Part shown: positions 20,653 through 30,102 of the stretch, in pieces
Layout: every line of letters begins with the position of its first letter
How positions within the stretch are numbered: the stretch's first letter is position 1
NCBI GenBank assembly: GCA_024704765.1
Contig: JAKMXF010000094.1
Coordinates: 1-30,102 of the forward strand
Direction of reading: 5' to 3'
DNA from: Oopsacas minuta
Taxonomy: Eukaryota > Porifera > Hexactinellida > Lyssacinosida > Leucopsacidae
DNA length: 30,102 bases
Notes under the pieces: model-generated
What the model was told of the DNA's origin: nothing
Seen by the model: the letters and a program-made list of their open reading frames with translations, nothing else
Database searches by the model: none
Translations under genes and position numbers: made by a program

Positions 20653-21310
20653 CAGGGTGGGGGCCAAGGGGGGCCATGGCCCCCCGAAATGTTTTGATGA
20701 TTGATTGTAATTTATATTTATGTCCCAATCAGTGGAATACTCATGGGGCTATGTCCCAAAACCACTTGAAATATTGTTTAAATATATTATTCATTTTTGC
20801 AAATATTGTTGTTGTCTCTACTATTACTACAGATACACTACAAAACAATGTCAATCATTCTGTTAATTTTGGCCCTTTTATTTATGATTTCCCCAGGCTC
20901 AATTTGTATTTCACGGCCATGGGCAGTTATAATTTCAAGACCTGATAATCTTTCTTCTCCCATGGTTGAAAAGCTCCTTTCACTTGTTGCGGTTGTTATT
21001 GCTATCGTTGAAAATAGCTGTAGGATACGGAATATAGCCGGCATTATGTCTATATTGCAGTGTGCTAATGAGTCAACAGCATTATCAGGAATCAGCTCTC
21101 CCTTCCTTTTCTTTCAACCCAAATTTGAGCCCAAATTTTCAATTGTGCCTCGATTTCTGAAGAACTAAATGGTAATATTGTGTCGATGGGCTCTAATACT
21201 TTTTGCATTTCCTCTATTGGCATATTTCCCCCAAAACTTGGAATAAGTTTCTGAATTGTAAAACCTTTCTGTTTGTGCTTCAAAAACCTTAGGTTCAGTT
21301 GTTCAATCAG
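20653..21310 (-). pseudogene. hAT transposase relic, C-terminal part with 3' terminus
   Basis: On the minus strand the relic reads LNLRFLKHKQKGFTIQKLIP, then after WVERKGR a frameshift near 21100 leads into ELIPDNAVDSLAHCNIDI, then PAIFRILQLFSTIAITTATS and ERSFSTM. This is the standard hAT C-terminal region. After SFSTM the sequence jumps straight to GEERLSGL; the usual block between (an R-x-K-T-x-x-R-x-x-M-type stretch of about 11 residues) is missing. The 3' side ends in GC-rich CAGGGTGGGGGCCAAGG at 20654 onward (plus strand), as is usual near hAT termini. Upstream of 21310 only scattered similarity with stops remains. Confidence 0.8.
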
Positions 21311-21689
21311 CCATATAATGTTCCATTTGTTTGCAATTATCAGATGGCTATTTAAAATTTATAGAAGGGAATACTTGAGGAGATTTGTAGTGTGAAATTG
21401 GGAATCAGCGTATTTGAATTACTCCCTTTAGCTGTTAATAACAATCTTCTACGATTATTCGAAGGTTATATAATCTATGAAAAAGATGCTATTTAAATCA
21501 TCTATTGTAAATTGGTAATATATTTTGTCATTATAGATTATAAATAATTAAAGCTATTATTAAACTTAGATATTCAATGAATCCATATATACAAGACTAG
21601 AAGTACCTATTGTTTACCTAATAAATATTTAACATCTAAGAACAATAGAATTTTCCGATGACATAGTACTAGAAAATGAATTTCCGGTG
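21311..21689. other. No gene recognised
   Basis: AT-rich; the first 100 bases may be further decayed hAT coding sequence (IPFYKF-like on the minus strand). Confidence 0.4.
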
Positions 21690-21870
21690 GTTTGTCCGAA
21701 TACCAGACAAGTTGAGGACATGGTATCTGTCCGTTGTGAAAAATTGTCCGCTCTTCGGAGACTGCTTAAGTAGTGATTACATGCCTGGCGGATTCGATTC
21801 GTGCCACGATGTTTGTCCGTTGGAGGGGGTTGTCCACTTCTCGGAGTGTCCGTTTTGGGAGACTTCACTG
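21690..21870 (-). mobile_element. Pogo/Tigger-like terminal fragment with repeated TGTCCG motifs
   Basis: The right edge, on the minus strand, reads CAGTGAAGTCTCCCAAAACG and is followed on the plus strand by TA (21871-21872). This is the CAGT...CTC form of pogo/Tigger termini. Five TGTCCG copies occur at 21693, 21728, 21745, 21814 and 21847. No left terminus and no transposase were found. The open frames on both strands here lack domains. Confidence 0.5.
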
Positions 21871-21872
21871 TA

Positions 21873-22274
21873 TTTCATTTATCTTTAGCAAATAATACTA
21901 GAACCAATTTAAATTTCTAGAAGAGTACAAAGGTGTAGAATTTTTGCTCCTTCGAAAGGTTTGAAAAGTTTGGCACCTTTCGTTTCATAAATTTAGCTAG
22001 AGGCCTGACAAAAGTTTGACCAGTGTGAAATAGTGCCACTTGATATCCGATCGTTAGCAAAGGGGAGAATCATACCCGACGAATATTTTCAATATTTCTC
22101 ACACCATATGTCATCTTAATTTTATCCAGTTTTGGCTGCAGGGCTTTCGCGGAGAGAAAAAGAATATAGACAACAATTTCAATACTGGGATACTATACTA
22201 AAGTATTGTCGATAGAGATTGTAATTGTATATTTTTTCCTCGCTCTCCTAGGAATTCAAATCCATCAAACTATA
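21873..22274. other. No gene recognised
   Basis: AT-rich with one small inverted repeat (CGAAAGGT / ACCTTTCG, about 21954-21981). Nothing else. Confidence 0.5.
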
Positions 22275-22514
22275 TACCGTAAACTGGGGCTACTTTGGCC
22301 CACTGGGTTTGCTTTAGCCCAAATATTGAAATTTCCTTACGTATCGAATAGATATTGTATTTGTATTCTAAATTGTCTACCGATATTTGAGAATTAGTTA
22401 AAAATTTAGCAAGTCATATTCAAGTATAGTACTGAATCTAATCTAGTTGCTTTGAAACTTTGATATTTGGGCTAAAGCAAACCCAGTGGGCCAAAGTAGC
22501 CCCAGACTACGGTA
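22275..22514. mobile_element. MITE with long inverted repeats (240 bases)
   Basis: The outer about 60 bases on each side are inverted copies. Both begin TACCGTA, then a two-base difference (AA or GT), then CTGGGGCTACTTTGGCCCAC and onward through GGGTTTGCTTTAGCCCAAATAT without change. The centre is AT-rich and non-coding. The outer TA bases may be a TA target duplication. The superfamily is not assigned. Confidence 0.9.
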
Positions 22515-23703
22515 TTTACAATTTACTATGATTATCCAGTCCTTATAATTATCCATGGTAAATTTGAAAAATATTTTCTTCAAAAATATAATAGAATTAA
22601 CTGCCTTATCGGTTTTATCCACAATTTGAGTGCACTTTAGGGGAGCTAAAAGAAGCGATTTCAACTGTATTATCAAGATATAAATAACATGCAGTAATCT
22701 TGAATATAAGAGGACAATAAAGACAAATATGAATAAGAAGGACAATAAAAGGACTTTTTCGAGGAAAGGACGAAGGGTGAACAAAAAGGACTGTGGTCTT
22801 TAAAAAAATGACGTCTGGTAACCCTGAGCAGGTGATTAATCATATGTCCATACATTCTATGTAAATTCAAAAGGCTGCTAGAGATTGAGTTTTAACATGT
22901 TATCATGGGGTCAACAAATATATACGTAGGGGTAATCAAGTACGCTAAATCCGACGTTCTCCTTTACAAGTTTCTCATATGTAAATTTATTGTTGATTTA
23001 TAAACACAAAGTAAACAAATTATCCAAACTTCTAAATATTGGCAGACTTTCTCTCAACAGACATATGGGTACCAAATCACGCTGAATTCGGTGGCCCAAG
23101 GGAAAATTATGTCGGCACAGGCGGTGATTTTAGATTGGAACAACAATTGGCTAACACGATTCAATAATAATTTTAGGGATTATCGAATTCAATTGAATAT
23201 TCATAAAATGTGCCATCCCTGCTCTACTGTAACACAAGAACAAGCCAACATTTGTATTACAAAGTTTTGACAGTTCGCATAAAAGTAGCCATTGATCATT
23301 TCAATATTGACTTTGAATTGAAAGATTCAACATATTACAAGGCATCAAAGGATGACATATTTTAGCAAATTAATACTTTCCAGAAAAATATTCTGTCACA
23401 TTCCTGAGATATTTTGGCATATCATACCTGACACTGTATTCTTCTACAAATTTGCAATACACTTATTGGTCTAAAACAAGCCGTTTCGGAAATATCATAG
23501 TAACCCCGAATGTTAGTTGACCTGGTGACATACACCTGGTCCATTTTTCTGAACCAGTGCCATGCCCTATATTACGTAGGTAACGGATACAGTTAATAAA
23601 AATTGATACTACATACCATTATTATGTAAAATAAATTTAAGATTAATAAAAGCATGAATAAAAATGTGGTTCGAATGAATAATATTCTAATTAGTAATAT
23701 TTT
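22515..23703. other. No gene recognised
   Basis: AT-rich. The 113-codon frame at 22443-22784 (minus) begins outside and reads into the MITE and shows no domain; it is not supported as a gene. Confidence 0.45.
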
Positions 23704-23742
23704 ACTGAATATTCGTTCATTTATCTCGAACGAATATTCAGT
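23704..23742. repeat. Perfect 15-bp inverted repeat with 9-base loop
   Basis: ACTGAATATTCGTTC at 23704-23718 is the exact reverse complement of 23728-23742, separated by ATTTATCTC. It lies about 165 bases past the stop codon of the minus-strand gene at 23906-24781, so it could fall in that transcript's 3' UTR. A TE end is equally possible. Confidence 0.85.
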
Positions 23743-23905
23743 CTATTCGGTCAGCTCTAGATAAAGTGTACCATTTTGATCGAATCGTATCAAATAGGAA
23801 GTTTTGGAGGTTCTACAATTACGCTTCAAACACAAAAAACTGATTTAGATAAAAGGATTGACAGTCCCAAAAATATATGATTATCTGAAAAGAATAATAG
23901 ATTTA

Positions 23906-24781
23906 TCAATAAACATGTTGTATAAAACTCTTTGAATTAGTTTCAAATGTTCCCCAACCATTATCGTTAACACCATCAGATATATTAGATAGCACATTGT
24001 TATAATAATTGGCATCGGCATAAGAGTCCATACAACAATCATAAATATTCGAGGGTGAAATTGTAACAGGTCCATATAATTTCATAATATGGATGTCATT
24101 TTGAATGTTTAGACCAAATACAAGTTTCCCATTATGGACTTGTATTTCTGCAGAGTTTGAGTCACGAATAAGTAATCCAATATTATTTACAATACCAAAA
24201 CTGAAGAGATATGGAAAATTAGAGAAATAACGTGGTTTCGGGCCATAACAAGTATGTTGGCAATCAGAATCTTCATCTTGAGAACTGATCAATGGTCGAG
24301 AGATAGTCAACAGAAGTAGAGAAGTAAGAGTTACAAAATCCAAGACAAATTCAGTAAAGTTTATAATGTGTATATTGATAGTTAAAAAAATTAATAAATC
24401 ATCAGAAATTACAGGAAAATATCCGGGATCATAGCATTTTCCATCCTGTAAGATTTTATCAAGCAATCTATTAAACGAAGATTGAAATTCTTTATGCTTT
24501 CTATAATCGTTTTGTGAATAAAGTGAAGGGCATATTTGGGCTTTAAAGTTAAAATTGCGTTCATTTGCATTATTAATAAAATGAGGATTATGAATTTCAT
24601 AAGACCCATGACACTGAACAAGAGAATTATCTATCATTATACAGACAGTATTTCGATCAAAAAATAAACAAGAAAATTTCTTTGGCCTTTCAGAAGCTTC
24701 TTTCCCATCCAACCTAATTCCTCCAGTAATTGAATGTAATTGGAAGTCTTTCTCACAATTAGAAAAAATTGAATAATTCAT
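23906..24781 (-). CDS. Unrecognised 291-residue protein with a long hydrophobic segment
   Basis: An uninterrupted 291-codon frame is far longer than chance allows in DNA this AT-rich, so I take it as coding. No family is recognised. Visible features: Cys at 9, 38, 47, 57, 84, 116, 174, 178, 249 and 250; a polar N-terminal half with several Asn; a hydrophobic stretch at about 129-161 (LLIFLTINIHIINF, then FVTLTSLLLLTI) that could form one or two membrane helices; and an acidic loop SSQDEDSD (166-173). A segment at 194-226, FSFGIVNNIGLLIRDSNS onward to GKLVFGLNI, is faintly like a laminin-G beta sheet, which I would not rely on. There is no N-terminal signal peptide. A strong acceptor-like TTCTTGTTTTATAG ends 3 bases before the ATG, so the true protein may begin in an upstream exon. 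Possible products are a lineage-specific membrane protein or the last exon of a longer one. Confidence 0.7.
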   Translation of the reverse strand: MNYSIFSNCEKDFQLHSITGGIRLDGKEASERPKKFSCLFFDRNTVCIMIDNSLVQCHGSYEIHNPHFINNANERNFNFKAQICPSLYSQNDYRKHKEFQSSFNRLLDKILQDGKCYDPGYFPVISDDLLIFLTINIHIINFTEFVLDFVTLTSLLLLTISRPLISSQDEDSDCQHTCYGPKPRYFSNFPYLFSFGIVNNIGLLIRDSNSAEIQVHNGKLVFGLNIQNDIHIMKLYGPVTISPSNIYDCCMDSYADANYYNNVLSNISDGVNDNGWGTFETNSKSFIQHVY

Positions 24782-24800
24782 GCACTATAAAACAAGAAAT
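24782..24800 (-). promoter_or_regulatory. Strong splice-acceptor-like site before the 291-residue frame
   Basis: The minus strand reads ATTTCTTGTTTTATAG, then TGC-ATG. The AG belongs to an in-frame TAG, so the open frame opens exactly at the putative exon edge, as expected for a real exon boundary. Confidence 0.5.
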
Positions 24801-25519
24801 TATTGAAATCAAAAACGGTAGTATATTACTGCCAAAGTACAATGGGCAACAGTTAATGGAATATTTGTTTCAGCTCCACATGAGATCTACATGTACCTGA
24901 GCATGAATGGGAGCGGAGATATAGCATCATTATCAATTAATTATGTAACGTATAAGCCGGAAAATTGCTTGATTCACAAAAATGTGAAAATTTCTAGAAT
25001 CAAATTGATATGAGAGCGTAAAAGAAAAATGCATATATATTGTAGTATCACTACTATTGGTACAATTGCAGAATCTTACACCCACCCCCAACTTTTATAA
25101 TGTGGTCAAATATCCCTATATGCACTATTCAAGAACTCGTTGAGAGAAGTTGATAGAGTTAAAGAAATCCAAAATCGGATTAAAATTGACAAAGTTACGA
25201 AAAATTTACTCCCTAAGCCAAATCCTATGGAGAAAATTGTATTACTCACTATAGTCAAATTGTATTGATTTATACATTACAATTACCATAGGAATGCTCA
25301 TACTGTTGATATTGCGGTTATACACGCTTGTTACTCTACTCTTTCATGTTCATTTGTTTGCTATTCAGTGTATTTCACTGCAGGTAATTCTTGTTACTTT
25401 AAAGGAAAGCTGGTTATTACATATTTCTGTCCGCAACAATAAATATACAATGCAACATTGCATTGAATATTATGCTTGCAGCTAAATTGCATCCTGTATA
25501 TGAAGTCGTTCAAACGTAT
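24801..25519. other. No gene recognised
   Basis: AT-rich sequence upstream of the 291-residue gene. An upstream exon could lie here or beyond, but none was identified. The 63-codon hydrophobic frame at 25294-25485 (plus) is not supported. Confidence 0.45.
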
Positions 25520-25743
25520 CATACTTGCCAACTGTTCCGTTGGTTGGCGGGACACAACGATTTCTCACCCCGAATATGTGTTAACTGCCAATGAGGCTAA
25601 TGTCCAGCCAAAACTTGACAAAACCCTTAATTGTCCCTCTATTTTGTAGTCCAGACTAATACAAATATGCTGCATCCGACGATGTCCTGCTCAATTAGTC
25701 CCTTCTGTCCCACTTTTTATCTTCACTCATGTTGGCAAGTATG
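25520..25743. mobile_element. MITE-like element with 13-bp inverted ends (224 bases)
   Basis: CATACTTGCCAAC at 25520-25532 is the exact reverse complement of 25731-25743. Just inside, both arms carry a GGGACA motif. No coding frame. The superfamily is not assigned and no clear target duplication is seen. Confidence 0.65.
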
Positions 25744-27717
25744 GGGTTGACACTTGCGCTGTAATACCCCGATAATGTTTAGCCAGTGCAGAGCAAAAGT
25801 ATCAAGTTTTGGATACCTAATATAATACCGGTGGTATTTCTTGCCTGAACTAAACGTGCGGGGTCAAATGTCTATTATAGGTAAACTTGAGCAAGTGTAA
25901 TCAGTTTGTAACTGCAACACATTCTCATTATAACGAAGTGTTCTGGACTGGTACGGAACCCGGTTACATTTCGTGATCTGCAGCATTAGGATATATGCGG
26001 AGTAAGATCAATACTTTCAAGCTGGAGGAGGTTTGTGAATCACTTTGTTATAGCGTGAGTTTAGCCATATAATTGATGTTAGCTTATAACGGAAGTTTAA
26101 GTACAGGGCCTTATGAGGTGGTGTAACAGGTTCGGCGGTCGTTCCGAACCAATAATTAGCAGTTTATATTAATGGTGAGATGTGATGAATGCTGCAACAG
26201 TAAGTTTGTGATTCCTGCGTCCCTACAATGCCAGTATTATTAGACAGTCAACTCCTCTTAATTAGGACAAACTTAGGTAATCGAGTGAAAATTAGTAACT
26301 CACTCAAGACGATTTTCTCTTGATTTAGGAAATTGTAATAAGCTACGTACTAGCTACATCGCCGAATTTGGGATTAATATAGCCAAATCAAATTCTATTT
26401 ACTAGTTATTGTTATCGGAAGACAATATAACGATCCGAATGAGAAATTTATTTGATTATGGGATTATTTACATAAATTTTCTTTACAACCAACAATCCCC
26501 TAAAATATGATAAATATGCTTGAGATTAAACATGAGAAGTGTGGTAAAAATATGTTGTTTCAGATGTAATTTCTATTGTATAGATTTGTTGATGTGTTCA
26601 TAGTTATACCAGTANAAGACATTTGAAAATTGGATTAAAAGGCTAAATTCAGTTGTAGCGTATAAAGGAGACTACTTTGAACATTCATAGCAAAAATTAC
26701 CAACTTTACACAATCTATAGTTTTAGATGGTATGATTAGTATTTATTGAATGCCCCTGTAGTTGTATTTATGAATTTAAGGAAAACAAATTCTAAATTGA
26801 GGTAGAATCATGCTTTATCAACATCTTAAATTGACATAGATACCTGCTCTCAACGGTCATAAAAGGGGTTAATCTTCAAAATAATTCAATAACATATGTG
26901 CCATATACTTATATTTGGGCATTACATTGTTCTAAATATATCTATATTATACTACTCAAAGGGGCCGTCAATTTGGAGAATAATGGATACCTCGAGGCGC
27001 AATGCGCTGAGTTAATCACGAAGCGACGAGCCAAAGGCTCGTTTATACATAAATTAGAAAAAAATTCTCAGTCGTCCTATAAATAGTCATATACTCAGTT
27101 GCTGTTCGAATTCTGTCACTTTTTGGTCTTTTTCCATGCTTGTATTATCCGTATTTCGTTAATTTATTTACTTTTTTCTGCTTAGTTTAGCATTTTACCA
27201 CTGTTGAGTGTTGATCTGCTATCAATAACGCCTAATTGCCGCTCTGCTCCTGGGTATATAAACGACTACAAATCTACTCACGAAACTGTACTTGTATCCA
27301 AATTACCTAATACTAATTAGCATTTTTTCCGAAATTTCAGACAAATTACCTTTGCTTTCCTTGTCTAAATCATGAGCGTTATGGTATCTTGAGCCAAATT
27401 GTATTGTTTTCATGTGCCTAGGTTTGTAAATATGTACTAGATAGTACATTCTGGTCTAACTGTTAGAACATATTGTAATGGTGAACCTTGTTTGCTTTCG
27501 CTAGCCTCAATAAGCGATATTCGACAAATAGAAATATACTTGGTGGAGCATCTAAATCAACGCATCCCAGTGAATTTTATATTTCTGAGACGAATGCTTC
27601 CCATATTTCTTTAGTAAGAGACCATATTTAACAGGCCATAAACACTTTACAAACAAATTAATCAGATTTAGAATCCTGAATATCCAGAACTTTCAATATT
27701 GCAATTCATACAATGCC
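25744..27717. other. No gene recognised
   Basis: About 2 kb of AT-rich sequence with an unresolved base at 26615. Short GC-rich motifs at about 26990-27040 (GGCGCAATGCGCT, and the small hairpin CGAGCCAAAGGCTCG) recall the dispersed repeat at 7078. The start of the P-element-like relic, including any THAP finger, was not recognised here. Confidence 0.45.
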
Positions 27718-29570
27718 AATTAGAAAACATTCCTGTTCCTCAAAACAGACGTATATAATGTACTACACAAATATTGGCCCAAAACACGCTGTATTTCTCC
27801 AGGATGTTTTACATATCTTCAGCAATGCCTTGTTTAACTCTTCCTCATGTAAATACTCTTACCAATGGCCTTCAAAATGACTATTTTACCATCTTCAAAC
27901 AAGAGACTCGTTCTTTCTGTGATGCTGAAAAATACATTATTGTCCAAATGGATGAAATTCACGTGAAATCGGATATTTCATACATTGGTGGTAAAATGTA
28001 CGGGACTAGTTTGACGGCAGAAGATCCAATCAAAACTGTATTCGTAATTATGGTACTAGTCTACAGAAAAAAGGTCTTGTATTGTTCGTCTGTTACCCTG
28101 CATTTCTCTTTCAGCAGAAAAGATATTTACGATAGTAGTATCTTGTGTTCTAAATATCGAGTACTGTGGCCTATTTGTAGATATTATCTCTACCGAAAAC
28201 TATCCTCTAAATTTAATATTATTCAAATCTTCTCAAAAAGTGGTAAGCTGGAAATTCAAGTTCCTCATCCTTCTAATCCAAATCGAATCCTGTTTCTCAC
28301 CTATGCTTTGGTTCATATATTAAAGACAATACAAAATAACTGGTTAAATCTGAACTCAGAGAGTAAGACTTTTTTACCCTTATTATGAAGATATACGAAC
28401 AATTATTGTTCCTACCCTTTGAAAATGTGCTCACCTTCTTTCCGCGATGTCCGTATCTTATTTCGTTCTGAGAAAGAATGTTTGCTAAAACTAGCTCCGC
28501 GGTTAACATTAAAAGCATGTCTTCCCTCTAGTTTAGAGCGTCAGTATATGAAACTAGTTTTACAAGCCATACATGAATCTACAATATCTGCTCTATTATT
28601 TAAAATGAGCAACGTTGTGTGGCTAATCAATCTAACACTTCAGATTTTCTCAAAATCATCTCTTCTCTATGCAAATGTTCAATGTAAATGTCCATACAAG
28701 CGTGTTAGTTTAAATGACTCCCCCGCTCAACCATTCGGCTTAACGACTATCGCTTCACCTTCTTAGATCGCATCGTTAATTGGTTGGGTGATTGGGAATC
28801 TCTTCCTGGGAAGATGGGAAATTATCTAAACAAAATTTCAGAAGCTTGAGACATGCTTGCATTGTTTTACCACAAATATCCAACTATCTAACAGAAACTT
28901 GTTGATATTCATGCCTTCTAACTTATTTCATACAAACTGACCCATTAGAGCATCGATTCGGACTTTATCGCATGATGTCAGGTGCCAACTACCATATCTC
29001 TTCTTATCTTCAAATATTAGAAGCTGAACGACGTCAGAAATTTTCAAATAGTCTAAATCTATATTCCTATCAGTCCGAATCATGTAATAATTCATTACAA
29101 GAAATTTTACGGTCCTTTTCACCTGAAGAGAAGCTATTTTCAGATACTGATATTGTTCTTGACCCCTTCCTTAATGCAATTTCTGACCTATCCAGCATTG
29201 AGTGTGCTATCCAAACAATTCAATCATTAGCTTTCATTGCCGGATATGCTCCACACCAATACCTGAAACGCAGTCCACTATGTCACTTATGCCAAGATTC
29301 ATTAATAATTGATAAGGAATTCCTAATTCATGAATCAACCGGATTTCAGCATAGCTACTTGAGCATACTGATCATGGAGATGTGAAACATCCTTCTGAAT
29401 TTGTTTTGGATTCTATAATCACTGTTTGTAAGATTTTAACTGTTATCGAAGTAAATGTAGAATTTATGAGGATATTTGTTGAAGGATCATCTACGCATAT
29501 TCTATTGGATCTTGTGTTCTGTTGGTGATGGATGTTGGAGAGAACACTGCCCCTCTTGCAAGTTAATTAG
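27718..29570 (+). pseudogene. P-element/THAP9-like transposase relic
   Basis: A long stretch of transposase similarity is broken into at least five frames. First part (27774-28388): FKQETRSFCDAEKYIIVQMD then EIHVKSDISYIGGKMYG, which contains the first catalytic Asp (codon 27951-27953). Further on, NRILFLTYALVHILKTIQNN corresponds to the family's D-x-x-H-L-x-K-x-x-R-N block, but the Asp is Ala (GCT, 28305-28307) and the Arg is Gln. A frame slip near 28385 and one near 28425 follow. The second part (28419-28766) has CSPSFRDVRILFRSEKECL. After another slip comes FLDRIVNWLGDWESLPGKMG, then TDPLEHRFGLYRMMSGANYH (about 28937-28996) and LIIDKEFLIHES. The last part, KHPSEFVLDSIITVCKILTV, ends near 29570. 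The THAP DNA-binding domain and both element ends are not visible. Inactive. Confidence 0.85.
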
Positions 29571-29966
29571 GTAATCTTTTTGTGAATAATTGTATTCACT
29601 GAAGCGAATTGTTTAATAGCTAAAAAACTGCAAGATTAAATTCTAAGGTAGTTTCAAGTGGATTAGAGAAAGGAAAGTTAAAAAAATTTAATTCTTCGTA
29701 CTTTCATTCGCAGAACAGCTAACAAATCCTATATTAGATAGTATTCTAAGTAATTTTCTTTTCTATCTATTACTACTTTAATTTGACTCAATTGCAATTT
29801 TGCTGGTAGTTTCTATATATTTTATTGACAATAAAATACTAATTGTTACATTCCTGACGAATATATTGGACAATATAATGATGGAAAATCCATCTATATT
29901 TCATCCACAATTGCATCCATGGTCCCAATTTCTTTAATAATATATAGTCTTATGTTTGGTAGACTA
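29571..29966. other. No gene recognised
   Basis: AT-rich sequence between the P-like relic and the last mariner end. No terminal repeat of the P-like element was identified. Confidence 0.5.
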
Positions 29967-30102
29967 CAGGGTGGCCAATAAGTTCTGGCACATAGAAAAA
30001 CTATTATAATTTAACCAATATTCATTATTTTGAATTGATATTTTAGCATAAGTAGTTTGGCATTATGAGTTTATTGTGCACAATCTCTATTCTATGTATC
30101 CG
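29967..30102. mobile_element. Left end of a further mariner/Tc1-like element (copy D, runs off window end)
   Basis: It begins CAGGGTGGCCAATAAG after a TA at 29965-29966. Its first 28 bases match, inverted, the ends at 71-98 and 12839-12866 without a mismatch. Beyond the 28 bases the sequence differs from those ends, as expected for the opposite terminus. No coding sequence is visible in the 136 bases present. Confidence 0.9.

Noticed and set aside
21629-21888. Open frames over the pogo-like end on both strands
   Set aside because: They follow the repeated TGTCCG motif and lack any transposase domain.
22443-22870. Two overlapping minus-strand frames of 113 and 65 codons
   Set aside because: One reads through the MITE arm; hydrophobic content reflects T-rich DNA; no domain or splice evidence.
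23881-24621. Shorter minus-strand frames inside the 291-residue gene
   Set aside because: They are shifted-frame shadows of the longer frame.
28928-29122. 64-codon minus-strand frame
   Set aside because: Antisense shadow of the P-element-like transposase relic.

Overview
The window looks like animal nuclear DNA: it is AT-rich and gene-poor, its few coding regions are widely spaced, and the rest is filled with decayed DNA transposons. The mix of DD37D mariner/Tc1 relatives, several hAT fragments, a P-element/THAP9-like relic and many short non-autonomous elements suggests an arthropod. The transposase reading frames resemble ones I associate with parasitic copepods such as the salmon louse. 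That assignment is an inference from memory of families, not something a search has confirmed. Two isolated n characters (11031, 26615) show this is assembled draft sequence.

Three uninterrupted coding regions stand out, all on the minus strand: a 193-residue Rho-family GTPase (3005-3586), a 195-residue Tim23-type inner-membrane translocase protein (9482-10069), and an unrecognised 291-residue protein with a long hydrophobic segment (23906-24781). None has an intron inside its coding region. Each has an intron-acceptor-like AG only 3 to 12 bases before its ATG, which would fit a 5' UTR intron or spliced-leader trans-splicing. A fourth, weaker candidate is a spliced membrane-protein exon at 1294-1498.

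The remainder is mostly transposon debris. The end of a mariner-like element lies at 1-98. A hAT-like non-autonomous element is at 3691-4139. At 11057-12866 a hAT element sits inside a broken mariner. A hAT fragment with a TTF-type zinc finger is at 13403-14340, and a degenerate tandem satellite at 14879-15353. A tail-to-tail pair of hAT MITEs shares one target-site sequence at 16043-16287. A full-length but inactivated mariner with both ends lies at 16710-18021, inserted in one unit of a short tandem duplication whose other unit preserves the empty site. Further right come a hAT C-terminal relic (20653-21310), a pogo/Tigger-like end (about 21690-21870), two MITEs (22275-22514, 25520-25743), a P-element-like pseudogene (27718-29570) and the left end of another mariner running off the window (29967-30102).

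The three intact genes show no functional connection to one another, and I see no operon or defence-like cassette. The most informative signals are the nested insertions, the shared target sites and the acceptor sites just upstream of the intact genes. I did not find a clearly new biological system.
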